A stretch of 64,000 nucleotides of DNA from WTAW01 sp964406575 (lineage in GTDB: Bacteria; Acidobacteriota; Aminicenantia; Aminicenantales; Aminicenantaceae): contig CAYOSH010000003.1 in assembly GCA_964406575.1 (NCBI GenBank), positions 1 to 64,000 on the forward strand, in the 5' to 3' direction. Made by a program: the position numbers and the translations under genes. Each line of letters opens with the position of its first letter. The stretch's first letter is position 1. The notes below the pieces were generated by a model. The model made no database searches and was not told where the DNA came from. It was given only the letters and a program-made list of their open reading frames with translations. Shown in pieces: positions 1-8,831 of the stretch.

Positions 1-99
1 AAAGAAAAATTTTTAACCATTTCATTCTGACCTCTGAGTATTACGTTGCCCTCATTAAATAAAAAATTTCCGCATCATGTCAATGAGAAAAATAAGTAG

Positions 100-169
100 G
101 GTCCATTTCCCGAATGGACCGAGCCGATGTAGAGGCAGTTCCCCAAGCGGACCGTTTGGAAAACGGTCC
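100..169. repeat. Tandem hairpin pair (family A/C-type repeat)
   Basis: Two near-perfect hairpins lie just beyond the 3' end of the Fe-S protein gene. The first pairs GGTCCATT (100-107) with AATGGACC (113-120). The second pairs GGACCGTTT (149-157) with AAACGGTCC (161-169). The same two-hairpin design recurs at 47238-47294, and single hairpins related to it recur near 52587, 54738 and 61603. No T-run follows on the minus strand, so this is a dispersed repeat more than a classical terminator. Confidence 0.6.
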
Positions 170-176
170 CATCACA

Positions 177-980
177 CTATGAAGGATAAATCATCTGCCC
201 GTCGATTCCCACCTTGACCTTTTTCACACGGATATTCGTCTCTGATAGCTCCACAGCTCTATCCACGATGTGTTCCAATCCAGAACAACAGGGAACGACC
301 ATCGTTGCCACAGTCAGGGAATATATTGTGTTGTTTTTAAGGATCTCGGCCAGCTTCTCGATATAGTTGGATGTGTCGTCCAGTTTGGGGCAGGCGATGA
401 TCAGCTTCTTCCCTTTCAGAAGGTCTTGATGGAAACTGCCAATGGAAAAGGCTGTGCAATCCGCTGCGATAAGGAGATCGCTGTTGTTGAAATACGGCGC
501 AAAGGGTGAGACGAGGTGGAGCTGAATGGGCCACTGGGTCAGTTCGGAGGTTGCCGAGACTGTTTGTTGGGCCTGAATTTCTCCATTCCTGTGGATCTCC
601 CGAGCCAAACTCCCCGGACATCCTCCCATACCCACATGAGGTGCGCGCGCATTACTGCCTGAATGTGCAGATGCCTCTGGCTGGTCTTGATCACATCCGA
701 TGCCGTGCACATGCGCTGCTGCTTCCTTGCTTCTTGTCTTCAAGACATGCTCGTATGTGGACTTCGGGTCGTATTTTTCACTTTCTCTTTCGATGATCTT
801 AAGAGCGTCAGTGGGGCAAACATCCAAACACGCACCCATTCCATCGCAGAAAATCTCTTTCGCCAAAACAGCCTTGCCTTCATTATCCAGGACGAGTGCA
901 CCCTCTGCACAGGCCTCTGTACACAGGCCGCACCCATCACACAAGTCCCGGTCTATCTCGATGATCTTTCGTTTGGCCAT
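177..980 (-). CDS. 4Fe-4S ferredoxin-type protein with C-terminal Cys-Cys domain
   Basis: The N-terminal 60 residues form a ferredoxin fold. C14, C17, C20 and C24 follow the CxxCxxCxxxC pattern. The second set is C45, C51 and C55-Pro; the expected middle cysteine at 48 is a methionine, so the second cluster may be 3Fe-4S or atypical. A linker rich in His/Ala leads to a roughly 130-residue C-terminal domain with CPG (121), ACPK (197) and PCC (230-232) motifs. It resembles the Fe-S proteins often annotated simply as 4Fe-4S binding protein near hcp/frdX-type redox genes. The start at 980 is a plain ATG with aGGAGa upstream. A palindromic TTGAC-N4-GTCAA site lies about 65 bp upstream, and the Crp/Fnr gene follows in the same direction. 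It is probably an electron carrier or redox/nitrosative stress protein; the exact role is unknown. Confidence 0.85.
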   Translation of the reverse strand: MAKRKIIEIDRDLCDGCGLCTEACAEGALVLDNEGKAVLAKEIFCDGMGACLDVCPTDALKIIERESEKYDPKSTYEHVLKTRSKEAAAHVHGIGCDQDQPEASAHSGSNARAPHVGMGGCPGSLAREIHRNGEIQAQQTVSATSELTQWPIQLHLVSPFAPYFNNSDLLIAADCTAFSIGSFHQDLLKGKKLIIACPKLDDTSNYIEKLAEILKNNTIYSLTVATMVVPCCSGLEHIVDRAVELSETNIRVKKVKVGIDGQMIYPS

Positions 981-1041
981 GTTTTTTGTCTCCTTAAATT
1001 AGAATACTTCTTCAAGGATAACTCATAATCGATGGGGATTC

Positions 1042-1057
1042 CTTGACTTAAGTCAAG
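1042..1057. promoter_or_regulatory. Palindromic Crp/Fnr-family (HcpR-like) operator
   Basis: CTTGACTTAAGTCAAG is a perfect 16-bp inverted repeat. Its core TTGAC-N4-GTCAA is the operator type described for HcpR and differs from the FNR site (TTGAT-N4-ATCAA) at one base per half. It sits 62-77 bp upstream of the Fe-S protein start and just after the Crp/Fnr regulator gene, so the neighbouring regulator is the obvious candidate to bind it. Confidence 0.65.
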
Positions 1058-1110
1058 AATTTGGAAATGACTATCTTGGACGGGGAATAGAGGATATTTC
1101 TTGTTATGTC

Positions 1111-1767
1111 CTATAGGATCTCTTCCAGCTCATCCTTCAGGCGCGGACAGTCCACGATATGAATGCTCTGCCCTTCCACGGCAATGAGTCCCTCCTCCTG
1201 GAGTTGTTTCAGATTCCTTGAGAGTGTCTCGCTGATCGTACCCAGGAGCTTGGCAAGCTCACCTTTCTTCATGGGTAATTTGATTGAGCAGGAGACATTG
1301 CCTCCGCAGTTTGTGATCAGGTACTGGATCAGCCTCTGTCGTACAGTTCTCATTTCCAAGGCCTCGATCCGATTATTCAGCACCACACACTTTTTTGCGA
1401 GTAAACGAAGAAAGAATTTTCCGATAGCCGGGTCTTTTTCCAATCTCTGAAAAAAAGAAGTCTTTTCAAAAAACACAGCCCGAGAATCCTTGACAGCCTG
1501 AGCATAGGAGGGGAATTTGTCCTGCACAAAGACAATGGCCTCCCCAAAAAAATCACCCGGATTCAGCCGGACGACTTCCAGTTCTTTCCCCTGTTCGTCC
1601 ATTTTGAAGACCCGGATCTCACCCGCTTGGAGATAAAAAAAGCCGTTCGCTGGATCATCGGCATGGAATAAAAACTCATCTTTTCTAAATGTCTTGCTCT
1701 TGCCTATTTCCAAGATCCTCTTTTCCAAACTCCTCATCAGGCTCAGTCCTTCAATCGAATTATACAC
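1111..1767 (-). CDS. Crp/Fnr-family transcriptional regulator (HcpR-like)
   Basis: This 218-residue protein has the usual Crp/Fnr plan. An N-terminal cyclic-nucleotide-binding beta-roll spans roughly residues 20-130 (with LNPGDFFGE around 68-75). A dimerisation helix follows, then a winged helix from about 140 to 215. The recognition helix contains ETLSR (180-184), the FNR-like E-x2-SR pattern. No N-terminal CxxC cluster typical of E. coli FNR is present, so the effector may be haem/NO or another small molecule rather than an Fe-S cluster. It lies directly upstream of the Fe-S protein gene, separated by a TTGAC-N4-GTCAA palindrome. An internal ATG at 1737 is an alternative start. Control of the neighbour is inference. 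Confidence 0.9.
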   Translation of the reverse strand: MYNSIEGLSLMRSLEKRILEIGKSKTFRKDEFLFHADDPANGFFYLQAGEIRVFKMDEQGKELEVVRLNPGDFFGEAIVFVQDKFPSYAQAVKDSRAVFFEKTSFFQRLEKDPAIGKFFLRLLAKKCVVLNNRIEALEMRTVRQRLIQYLITNCGGNVSCSIKLPMKKGELAKLLGTISETLSRNLKQLQEEGLIAVEGQSIHIVDCPRLKDELEEIL

Positions 1768-1836
1768 AAATCAAAAAGCATGCCAAGCCGAATGCCGTTT
1801 TTGCAGTCATTCATTTACTCCCATTGATAGGATATC

Positions 1837-3945
1837 TTATCCATTTGAGGAGGTCTTCACGGTGAAAAGTGCTGATGCCGGAATGACTTGATCGGGAAGT
1901 TCCGGGCCTGAATACTCCAGTAAGAGATCCAGGCCGCCGCTTCGCTGGAAGAATTCCACGGCAATGGGGTGAGCGCCCGCTTCAAGCGCGATGCGTCCCA
2001 CAACTGCCTTGGCTCCATGCAGGCCATCGTTATCTACGACGAGCTCATTACCGATGAACAAACGGCTTCCATCATCGGACGTCAGAGCGAATCTATACAC
2101 TCCGCGCTTTTTCACAGTAACATACCCTTTGTATGTAAACGCAAAATTCTCCATGCTCTTCCTTGGGTTGAGATCAAACTGGCGGATGTGTCCTGATGCT
2201 ATAGGGACGAGGGAGGAAAAATCAGGCATTTTTGCCCACTCTCCCTCGTAATAGGCATATTCAAGGCCCTGAGTGAGTTTGAGTTTTTGTTCCGATCGTC
2301 GTGGGATCACCTTTTGGTAGGACTTCTCAGATTGAGGGCTTATAGCCTGCCCGTCACGGAATATGCGGCATTTGACATTGGTCGTCTCTCTCAACGAAAT
2401 GGGATTTAGGTATTGAGGCGAATCCTTATTCGGATCTTTTCCATCCAGAGTGTATCGAATCTCCACGTTTTCCAGATTGCTTGTGAGGAAGACGTCCATG
2501 CCGTCACAAAAGATATCGCTCTCCGCCATAATTTTGGGAGATCGAACCACTTCTGGCTCGCCAGCGAAGGCGCAACAGATCACAGTTACGATGGGATCGG
2601 GTGCTTTTCCAGGCAAAGAGATTACAGTTGAATCCGGGTAAAGCGTTGTCTCCAGTTCTGTGTCGGGTGCATCTAAAAGATAGGCTGATTCGACCGGTGT
2701 GATCAATCCGGGGACAACGAGTTTTCCCTCTGTTGGCCAATCAAACACGTGGAAGTACAATTTGTTTTGCTTGGTGGTCGACCGTCCCCATTCCAAGCTC
2801 TCGAACTCGCTCGCTTTCGTCCCATAAATGCTCTCCCCGTTGACACTCAGCCATTTGCCCATGGATTGCAGCCGCTCAACGCTCGGTTGAGGGAACAGTC
2901 CTTCGGCTGTGGGACCCACATTCAGCAGAAAATTCCCCCCCTTGCTGGCGATATCCACAAGTTTCCTGATCAAGTCTTCTTCAGACTTCCAGTTGTTGTC
3001 ATTTTTATTGAAACCCCAATGGTCGTTCATGGTCATACATGTTTCCCAATCATAATCGAGCCCCGTGGTAGGGATCTCCTGTTCCGGAGTCCCAAAATCT
3101 CCCACCGATGTCTCTGGATCGTAAGTTCCGGCCATCCCTGCACGGCCCTTCCCCACTCTGTTATTGACAATGATTCCGGGCTGGAAGGAGCGAACATGGG
3201 CGTAGAGGTCTCTCCCCCGCTCTTCCTCCCAAGTGTATTCCCACTCTCCATCGAACCACAAGACTCCGAGCTCACCATAATTTGTGAGCAATTCCGCGAT
3301 CTGCTTCTTCATATAATCCACATACGTCTCAAAGTCCGCACCCTCAGAGGAGCGGGCCTCCCAGCTGCGGCGCGGAAGATAATCCGGATGGTGCCAATCC
3401 ATGATCGAATGGTAGAAGCACATCTTGAGTCCTTGTCTCCGGCACTCTTCGGCAAGCTCCTTTAAAACATCCCGCTTGAACGGGGTGGCATCGATCACAT
3501 CGTAATCTGTGTATTTCGAATCGAAAAGACAGAATCCATCGTGATGCTTGCTCGTGATCACGATGTATTTCATGCCGGCATCTTTGGCATATTTCACCCA
3601 TTGTGCAGCGCTAAATGCGGTAGGATTGAATTGGAATGCGAATTGCTCATACTGCTCGACAGGAATTTGAGCTGTTGTCAGGATCCATTCCGCGTGGTTT
3701 GTCTCCCCTTTCCATTCCCCTGCCGGAACCGCGTACAATCCCCAATGGATGAACAACCCAAAGCGGGCCTCCCTCCACCATTTCATGCGCCTATCTTTCT
3801 GTTCTTTTGTTTCAACAAAATCCTGTTGTTGCACACCCGGTTCAACCTTTTCTTTATCTGCCTTTTGACAAGAAAAAAAACACAAAATCAACGCCAATCC
3901 CAAAAAAAGAAGGACCGCTTTCAGTGAATTTTTTTCCTTGATCAT
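1837..3945 (-). CDS. Alpha-L-fucosidase (GH29) lipoprotein with C-terminal PA14 domain
   Basis: The enzyme should hydrolyse alpha-linked L-fucose at the cell surface. The ATG at 3945 is preferred because GGAGGG precedes it; an upstream in-frame ATG at 3975 lacks this. The N-terminus is a lipoprotein signal with the cysteine in FFSC. The GH29 TIM barrel covers roughly residues 45-380 and shows FIHWGLY, SKHHDGFCLF and LWFDGEW, whose Asp (about 232) matches the family nucleophile. Then come a beta-sandwich, a CHB_HEX-type Ig-like segment (TLDGKDPN) and a C-terminal PA14-like domain (SDDGSRLFIGNELV), a carbohydrate-binding module. The size (702 aa) exceeds a bare GH29 because of these modules. 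Confidence 0.93.
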   Translation of the reverse strand: MIKEKNSLKAVLLFLGLALILCFFSCQKADKEKVEPGVQQQDFVETKEQKDRRMKWWREARFGLFIHWGLYAVPAGEWKGETNHAEWILTTAQIPVEQYEQFAFQFNPTAFSAAQWVKYAKDAGMKYIVITSKHHDGFCLFDSKYTDYDVIDATPFKRDVLKELAEECRRQGLKMCFYHSIMDWHHPDYLPRRSWEARSSEGADFETYVDYMKKQIAELLTNYGELGVLWFDGEWEYTWEEERGRDLYAHVRSFQPGIIVNNRVGKGRAGMAGTYDPETSVGDFGTPEQEIPTTGLDYDWETCMTMNDHWGFNKNDNNWKSEEDLIRKLVDIASKGGNFLLNVGPTAEGLFPQPSVERLQSMGKWLSVNGESIYGTKASEFESLEWGRSTTKQNKLYFHVFDWPTEGKLVVPGLITPVESAYLLDAPDTELETTLYPDSTVISLPGKAPDPIVTVICCAFAGEPEVVRSPKIMAESDIFCDGMDVFLTSNLENVEIRYTLDGKDPNKDSPQYLNPISLRETTNVKCRIFRDGQAISPQSEKSYQKVIPRRSEQKLKLTQGLEYAYYEGEWAKMPDFSSLVPIASGHIRQFDLNPRKSMENFAFTYKGYVTVKKRGVYRFALTSDDGSRLFIGNELVVDNDGLHGAKAVVGRIALEAGAHPIAVEFFQRSGGLDLLLEYSGPELPDQVIPASALFTVKTSSNG

Positions 3946-3994
3946 CTTCCCTCCATTAATGACGAGCTGAATCATTCTCGAGTCGATCGAGAGG

Positions 3995-5569
3995 TCAGGT
4001 TTTGTGTTTTTTTAAGTAGGCTCTCCAGGTGATAGCCCATTTTTTAGGATCATCCAGCGTGCTCGTGTCGATCTTGTGGACGACGCTGTTGTAAGGAGCC
4101 TTTTTCACTTTGTCCGGATTCTCGTAGGCTTCCTCGACGACTCTTTCCAATCCTGAAATATATTCATCCAGTTCATCCTTGGAATAGGATTCTGTCGGTT
4201 CGACGGTGAACGGTTCGGGCACGACGAACGGATGATGGCTCGTCCAGAGATGAAAACTAAAATCTGCCATACGGCAGATCACATCCTCAGTGGTGACACC
4301 CGTCTCCTCCATCAATCTCTTCCAACTGTATCGGACTTGCTCGATCCGGTGGTGGCCCTCAGCATAGGGTGCACTCGCACCCCTGAGGCCCTTGATTTTC
4401 TTCAGCACATAGTTGTTGTTGAGAACAGCCACACGAGCAGCCTCTTTAAGGCCATCAGAACCCAAACTCATGATCCAGGCATAGGCGCGCAAAACAGCAG
4501 GGAAAACTCCAAAGTAGGCTCTCACTTTGCCTATTGTGTTGGGTAACTCAAAGTTCACAGAATAGTTCTTGCCATTGGACTCCACTATGGGAACAGGCAG
4601 GTAATTTTTGAGTTTGCCCTTCACACCGAGCGCTCCGACTGCAGGGCCACCACATCCATGAGGGGATGAGAAAGTTTTGTGAAGATTAAAAAAACACATG
4701 TCAAAATCAGCCTCCCGCGCTCTCGTAATGCCCAGGATTCCGTTGGCATTGGCCTGATCATAGCCACAGAGCCCCCCAACTTCATGAACGAGTTTTGTGA
4801 ACAGATCAATCTTGGGATTAAAGATCCCTGTGTCTTCAGGATTAGTGATCAATAATCCTGCCGTACGTTCAGAGAGAGCCTTTTTCAAAGCCTCCACGTC
4901 GGGCAGTCCATCCTCATCAGGATAAAGAGTGATCATTTTGAACCCTTTAACAGCTGCCGCGGCTGCGTCTGATGGATGTGAAAATATCGTCGTGATGATC
5001 TCATCCCTTTCGCGAGCTTCTCCTCTCGACTCGTGATAGGCGTAAATGATCGAAGCCATAGCCAGAATAGCTGCAGATCCCCCTCCAGGCTGAAAAGTAA
5101 ACTGAGCCAGACCTGAGATCTCTCTCAGAAACGTGTCCACTTTATAAATGATCTCCAGAGCTCCCTGGACAGTTTCCTTATCCTGCCAGGGGTGAAGATC
5201 TGCGACTTCAGGCATTCGCACGAAGACCTCGTTGATCTTGGGACTGTACTTCATCGTGCAGGTTCCCTGCCCTATGTCGACATTCAGGTCTGCACCCAGG
5301 CAGTGTTGGGAAAGCCGGAGAAAATGCTTGAGCACGCGCATCTGAGAAATTTCAGGCAGAGCTGGAGCTTTTATGCGCCTCAAGTTCGCTGGCAAAGCGG
5401 ACACGCCATCACCGATTTGATCTTCGATCTCCTTTTCTGCATCAGGAACTTCGATACCTCTCTCCCCTTTGGTGTGCAGCTCAAAAATAATCGGTTCATC
5501 CCACTTCGCCTGATGAAAATTCCTGACTTTATCCGTATTTCTGTGCGCTGTTGTGTTATCTTCAACCAT
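3995..5569 (-). CDS. gcvPB: Glycine dehydrogenase (decarboxylating) subunit 2
   Basis: This is the PLP-binding C-terminal half of the split P-protein of the glycine cleavage system. The motif around FFNLHKTFSSPHG holds the Schiff-base lysine, and GCGGPAVGALG follows. At 524 aa it is near the usual length for GcvPB, with a somewhat longer N-terminus. It starts 4 nt after the end of gcvPA, so the two are translationally linked. Genes for T-, H- and L-proteins are not in this window and must be elsewhere if the complete cycle operates. Confidence 0.95.
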   Translation of the reverse strand: MVEDNTTAHRNTDKVRNFHQAKWDEPIIFELHTKGERGIEVPDAEKEIEDQIGDGVSALPANLRRIKAPALPEISQMRVLKHFLRLSQHCLGADLNVDIGQGTCTMKYSPKINEVFVRMPEVADLHPWQDKETVQGALEIIYKVDTFLREISGLAQFTFQPGGGSAAILAMASIIYAYHESRGEARERDEIITTIFSHPSDAAAAAVKGFKMITLYPDEDGLPDVEALKKALSERTAGLLITNPEDTGIFNPKIDLFTKLVHEVGGLCGYDQANANGILGITRAREADFDMCFFNLHKTFSSPHGCGGPAVGALGVKGKLKNYLPVPIVESNGKNYSVNFELPNTIGKVRAYFGVFPAVLRAYAWIMSLGSDGLKEAARVAVLNNNYVLKKIKGLRGASAPYAEGHHRIEQVRYSWKRLMEETGVTTEDVICRMADFSFHLWTSHHPFVVPEPFTVEPTESYSKDELDEYISGLERVVEEAYENPDKVKKAPYNSVVHKIDTSTLDDPKKWAITWRAYLKKHKT

Positions 5570-5573
5570 ATTC

Positions 5574-7004
5574 CTATCCTTTCTTTACAACACTCGATAT
5601 GTCCTCTGTGTTCACGCTCTCATGGATTGACCGGACCAAATGGTCCAGATCTTCCTTTGTGTGGATTTCTGTGACACAGTAGAGTGCACTCTCTCCCAGC
5701 TCGGGAAATTCCGCTTTAAGGGATATTCCGCCAAAAATATTCTTGGAGAGCAGAGCCTCATTGATTTCTTCGACTGTCTTCCCCGTTCCATTAAAATCAA
5801 CCACAAATTCCTTGAAATGCGGGGAGTCAAAATACGGCGCTCTTACGCCTTTGATCTCAGAGAGGTTTTTCATGGCATATTGAGACTTTTGCAAAATGAC
5901 TCTGTCGAGCTTCTGGATCCCATACGGACCCAAAAGAGAGAGATACACAGCGGCTGTGATGCCCCAGAGAGCCGCATGCGTGCCCACAAATTCCTTGCCC
6001 TCCTCTCTCTCGGCAAATGACGTCCTCTCATAAGCCACATCGCCAAAACCGTATTCTCCGTCTACAGCGGTTTTGGTTATCCCAAAAAGGCGCGATGGAT
6101 ATTCCATGACATATTTTTCCTCATCCCGTGTGGCGATGAATCCTCCGAGCCCGCCGCCAAAATACATGTGAACACCCAATCCTTGAATATCTCCACAGAC
6201 GATATCCGCTCCATACTGGCTGGGGGGACGGATAACGCCCAAAGAAATGGGGTCGACCCCCACAAGACAAAGAGCTCCATGACTATGTGAAATCTCTGAA
6301 ATGAGTTCTCCCTGGTGCTCGATAAATCCGAGAAAGGAAGGATTTTCAAAATAGATACCCGCTGTTTTTGAGGACATCTTTGATCTGAGGTCATCAAGAT
6401 CCATCACACCATTCCGGGGGTCATGTTTGACTAGTTCGACAGCCATCACAGGATGACAATAATTCCGTATGGCCATCAATCTTTCCGGAGAGACAGTGTC
6501 CGATACAAGCGCTTCTTTGCGTCCGGTGATCCGTCCCGCCATCCGTATAGACGTGCTCACAGCTTGGCACCAGTCATAGGTTGGCACATTCACCACATCC
6601 ATATCCAGAAGCTCCGCCATCACGCTTTCATACTCAAAAAGAGCCTGAAATCGCCCATGGTCTTCATAAGGCTCTCCCGCATAGGCGGTTAAAAATTCCG
6701 ACCGTTGGTTGATCTCATCACAAATAGCGGGTACGTAGTGCTGCCAGCACCCTCCTCCAAGAAAGTTGAGATAGTCCTTGCAAGAGATGTTTTTGAAAAG
6801 GATCTTCTCCACATGACGTTTGAGTGCATACTCTGAAGATAGAGCATCAGGCAAATTTAGCTTTTCATGAAACCGGAGATGTCCAGGAATATCATCATAT
6901 AACTCTTCGATATCCTTTATGCCAATTTCTTTCATCATTTTTGCTTTGATTTCTGGAGCCGAATTCGGGATATAAGGATGAATGCCTTTTTCTTTCTCAC
7001 TCAT
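5574..7004 (-). CDS. gcvPA: Glycine dehydrogenase (decarboxylating) subunit 1
   Basis: This is the N-terminal half of the heterotetrameric P-protein; it partners GcvPB encoded immediately downstream. Family signatures include HPYIPNSAPEIKAKMM at the N-terminus, FLGGGCWQHYVPA, and the AYAGEPYEDHGRFQ stretch. Its 476 residues match the family length. The start is an ATG preceded by GGAGATAG. The upstream gap is only about 80 bp and shows no glycine-riboswitch architecture. Confidence 0.95.
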   Translation of the reverse strand: MSEKEKGIHPYIPNSAPEIKAKMMKEIGIKDIEELYDDIPGHLRFHEKLNLPDALSSEYALKRHVEKILFKNISCKDYLNFLGGGCWQHYVPAICDEINQRSEFLTAYAGEPYEDHGRFQALFEYESVMAELLDMDVVNVPTYDWCQAVSTSIRMAGRITGRKEALVSDTVSPERLMAIRNYCHPVMAVELVKHDPRNGVMDLDDLRSKMSSKTAGIYFENPSFLGFIEHQGELISEISHSHGALCLVGVDPISLGVIRPPSQYGADIVCGDIQGLGVHMYFGGGLGGFIATRDEEKYVMEYPSRLFGITKTAVDGEYGFGDVAYERTSFAEREEGKEFVGTHAALWGITAAVYLSLLGPYGIQKLDRVILQKSQYAMKNLSEIKGVRAPYFDSPHFKEFVVDFNGTGKTVEEINEALLSKNIFGGISLKAEFPELGESALYCVTEIHTKEDLDHLVRSIHESVNTEDISSVVKKG

Positions 7005-7083
7005 TTTCTATCTCCTTCTCTGAGATCACCCATTTATAAGTCATTAAAATTTGTTTCAGCGCAACAATAAGCAGCTGACAGAA

Positions 7084-7872
7084 TCATGCAATCCCACCGC
7101 CGTCGACAACAAGGATAGAACCCGTAACCCAGCTTGACAGATCACAGGCAAAATACAGCACTGCGTTGGCAATATCCCGGGGCAGGCCCACACGCTGAAG
7201 AGGGCGATTTGCGGCAATTTGCATAAAATCCTGTTCCGGCAATCCAAGTTGGACGGCCTCTTCATGAAGCAATTGCGTATCCGTATCGCCAGGGCAGACA
7301 CAATTCACCCGAATTCCCTGTTTTCCGTGATCGATGGCCATCGCTCGTGTGAGATTGACCACGCCGCCCTTTGCGGCGCAATAGGCAGCAGCCTTTCCTC
7401 CCCCTTTAAGTCCCCACCCTGAGCCCGCGTTGATAATGCTTCCCCGCCCGCTTTTCTCCATGAGAGGTATCACATAGCGCGAAAGCAAGAATATCGCTTT
7501 CAGATTCACATCAAGGACCGCATCCCATTCCACTTCACTCAATTCTGTGATACTTTTCCGCCATATAATACCCGCATTGTTGAACAGTATGTCGATCCGA
7601 CCGAAATCTTTGGTGATGGAATCAACCGTTCGTCGGCAATCCGTATCAGAAGTCACATCACACAGATAAAACTTCACCTCTGCCCCCATCTCTTGGATCT
7701 CAGTGACGGCCTCTTTACCCTTCGTCTCGTTGATATCGCAAAGAGCGATCGTTGCACCTGCATCCGCCAAACGTTTGGCAGATGCAAGACCTATCCCAGA
7801 TGCCCCTCCGGTGATGATGGCGACTTTCCCCTCTAAGCTCATAAATTCTCTGAGTGTTCGGTCTGTGTCCAT
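7084..7872 (-). CDS. SDR-family NAD(P)-dependent oxidoreductase
   Basis: This is a classical short-chain dehydrogenase of about 262 aa. It has the TGGASGIG dinucleotide motif, NNAG, an active-site Ser in NAGSGWG, and YCAAKGG carrying the catalytic Tyr and Lys. The start at 7872 is chosen because GGAGGA sits 6 nt upstream and the fold begins there; the longer open frame to 8052 would overlap the neighbouring SDR. The substrate cannot be assigned. It lies 31 nt after a second SDR on the same strand and probably shares its transcript, perhaps for sequential sugar-alcohol or hydroxy-acid oxidation. Confidence 0.9.
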   Translation of the reverse strand: MDTDRTLREFMSLEGKVAIITGGASGIGLASAKRLADAGATIALCDINETKGKEAVTEIQEMGAEVKFYLCDVTSDTDCRRTVDSITKDFGRIDILFNNAGIIWRKSITELSEVEWDAVLDVNLKAIFLLSRYVIPLMEKSGRGSIINAGSGWGLKGGGKAAAYCAAKGGVVNLTRAMAIDHGKQGIRVNCVCPGDTDTQLLHEEAVQLGLPEQDFMQIAANRPLQRVGLPRDIANAVLYFACDLSSWVTGSILVVDGGGIA

Positions 7873-7903
7873 GTTTATCCTCCTGATCTCAAGGATATGT
7901 GTT

Positions 7904-8662
7904 CTATTTTTTAACAGATAGCCCTGCAGTCTCTCCTCCATCGATCGGGATCGCCTGCCCCGTGATGAATGCAGCCTCATCGGAAGCGAGAAAAACAAAC
8001 AATCCCGCCACTTCCTCGGGTAAGGCATGACGCTTGAGGGGGATGCCCTCATTGAGTTTATCCAGCATCTCAGGCGTGTATTCGGCTTTCTGCATGGGTG
8101 TTAAAACATAGCCAGGACAGATGGCATTCACCCGTAACCAGGGAGCGAACTCTAAAGCTAGAGTTTTGGCTAAGAGAATAACACCTGCTTTGGACGCATT
8201 GTAATCGGCATATAAAGGATGGCCCTCCAGCCCATTTGTCGATGCCGTAAAGAGCACAACGCCGGACTTTTGGAGTTTCATCCGTTTTATGCTTTCTTTG
8301 GCGCAGAGGAAAGCGCCGTCCAGGTTAACCCGGAGAACCCTAGCCCACTGCTCATAATCCGTATCAAGAAAAGGACTGCAGACGCTGATCCCGGCGTTCG
8401 CGATGAGGACATCGATGTCTCCTAAAATCTCATCAACCCGCTGGAATGCCTTTTGGACCTCATCTGGATGACTGACATCACAATGGGCCCCATTAAACTT
8501 CGGATTTTCAGCCAACACCTCCTTGAGAAGCTTCTTATTCCAGTCCAGGATCATGACCGAGGCTCCCTCTTCACAAAACCTTTTGGCTGTTGCCAGGCCG
8601 ATACCACTGGCGCCCCCAGTGATCACGATTCTTTTATTCTCAAGGTCTTTGTATTTCCCCAT
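7904..8662 (-). CDS. SDR-family oxidoreductase
   Basis: A 252-residue short-chain dehydrogenase with TGGASGIG near the N-terminus, NAGIS, and YNASKAG with catalytic Tyr/Lys. It ends in the usual GQAIPIDGG C-terminal loop. GGAG precedes its ATG. It is the first gene of an SDR pair; the two are clearly distinct in sequence rather than a recent duplication. The context downstream (glycine decarboxylase) does not identify a substrate. Confidence 0.9.
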   Translation of the reverse strand: MGKYKDLENKRIVITGGASGIGLATAKRFCEEGASVMILDWNKKLLKEVLAENPKFNGAHCDVSHPDEVQKAFQRVDEILGDIDVLIANAGISVCSPFLDTDYEQWARVLRVNLDGAFLCAKESIKRMKLQKSGVVLFTASTNGLEGHPLYADYNASKAGVILLAKTLALEFAPWLRVNAICPGYVLTPMQKAEYTPEMLDKLNEGIPLKRHALPEEVAGLFVFLASDEAAFITGQAIPIDGGETAGLSVKK

Positions 8663-8831
8663 TTCTCTCTCCTCTTGAGTTCAACTAATATATTATAAAT
8701 CTACATCCCACGCAAACGCCATGCGTGTTATCTGAATATTTCTGAACTTGTGATGTTTGGTACGCTGTATAGCATCTTTGAACAATCCAATTTTGTGATA
8801 GAAAAAATTAGGCATTTGAATTTTATGGGAG

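Noticed and set aside
100..169. Rho-independent terminator after the Fe-S protein gene
   Set aside because: The hairpins lack a T-run and recur elsewhere, so I treat them as a dispersed repeat.
2749..3465. A 238-codon plus-strand frame inside the fucosidase gene
   Set aside because: It is the complement of well-conserved GH29 sequence and has no own signature.
7005..7083. A glycine riboswitch upstream of gcvPA
   Set aside because: The leader is only about 80 bp and shows neither of the conserved aptamer cores.
7873..8052. N-terminal extension of the second SDR gene
   Set aside because: It would overlap the neighbouring SDR, has no SDR resemblance, and a good ribosome-binding site precedes the shorter start at 7872.
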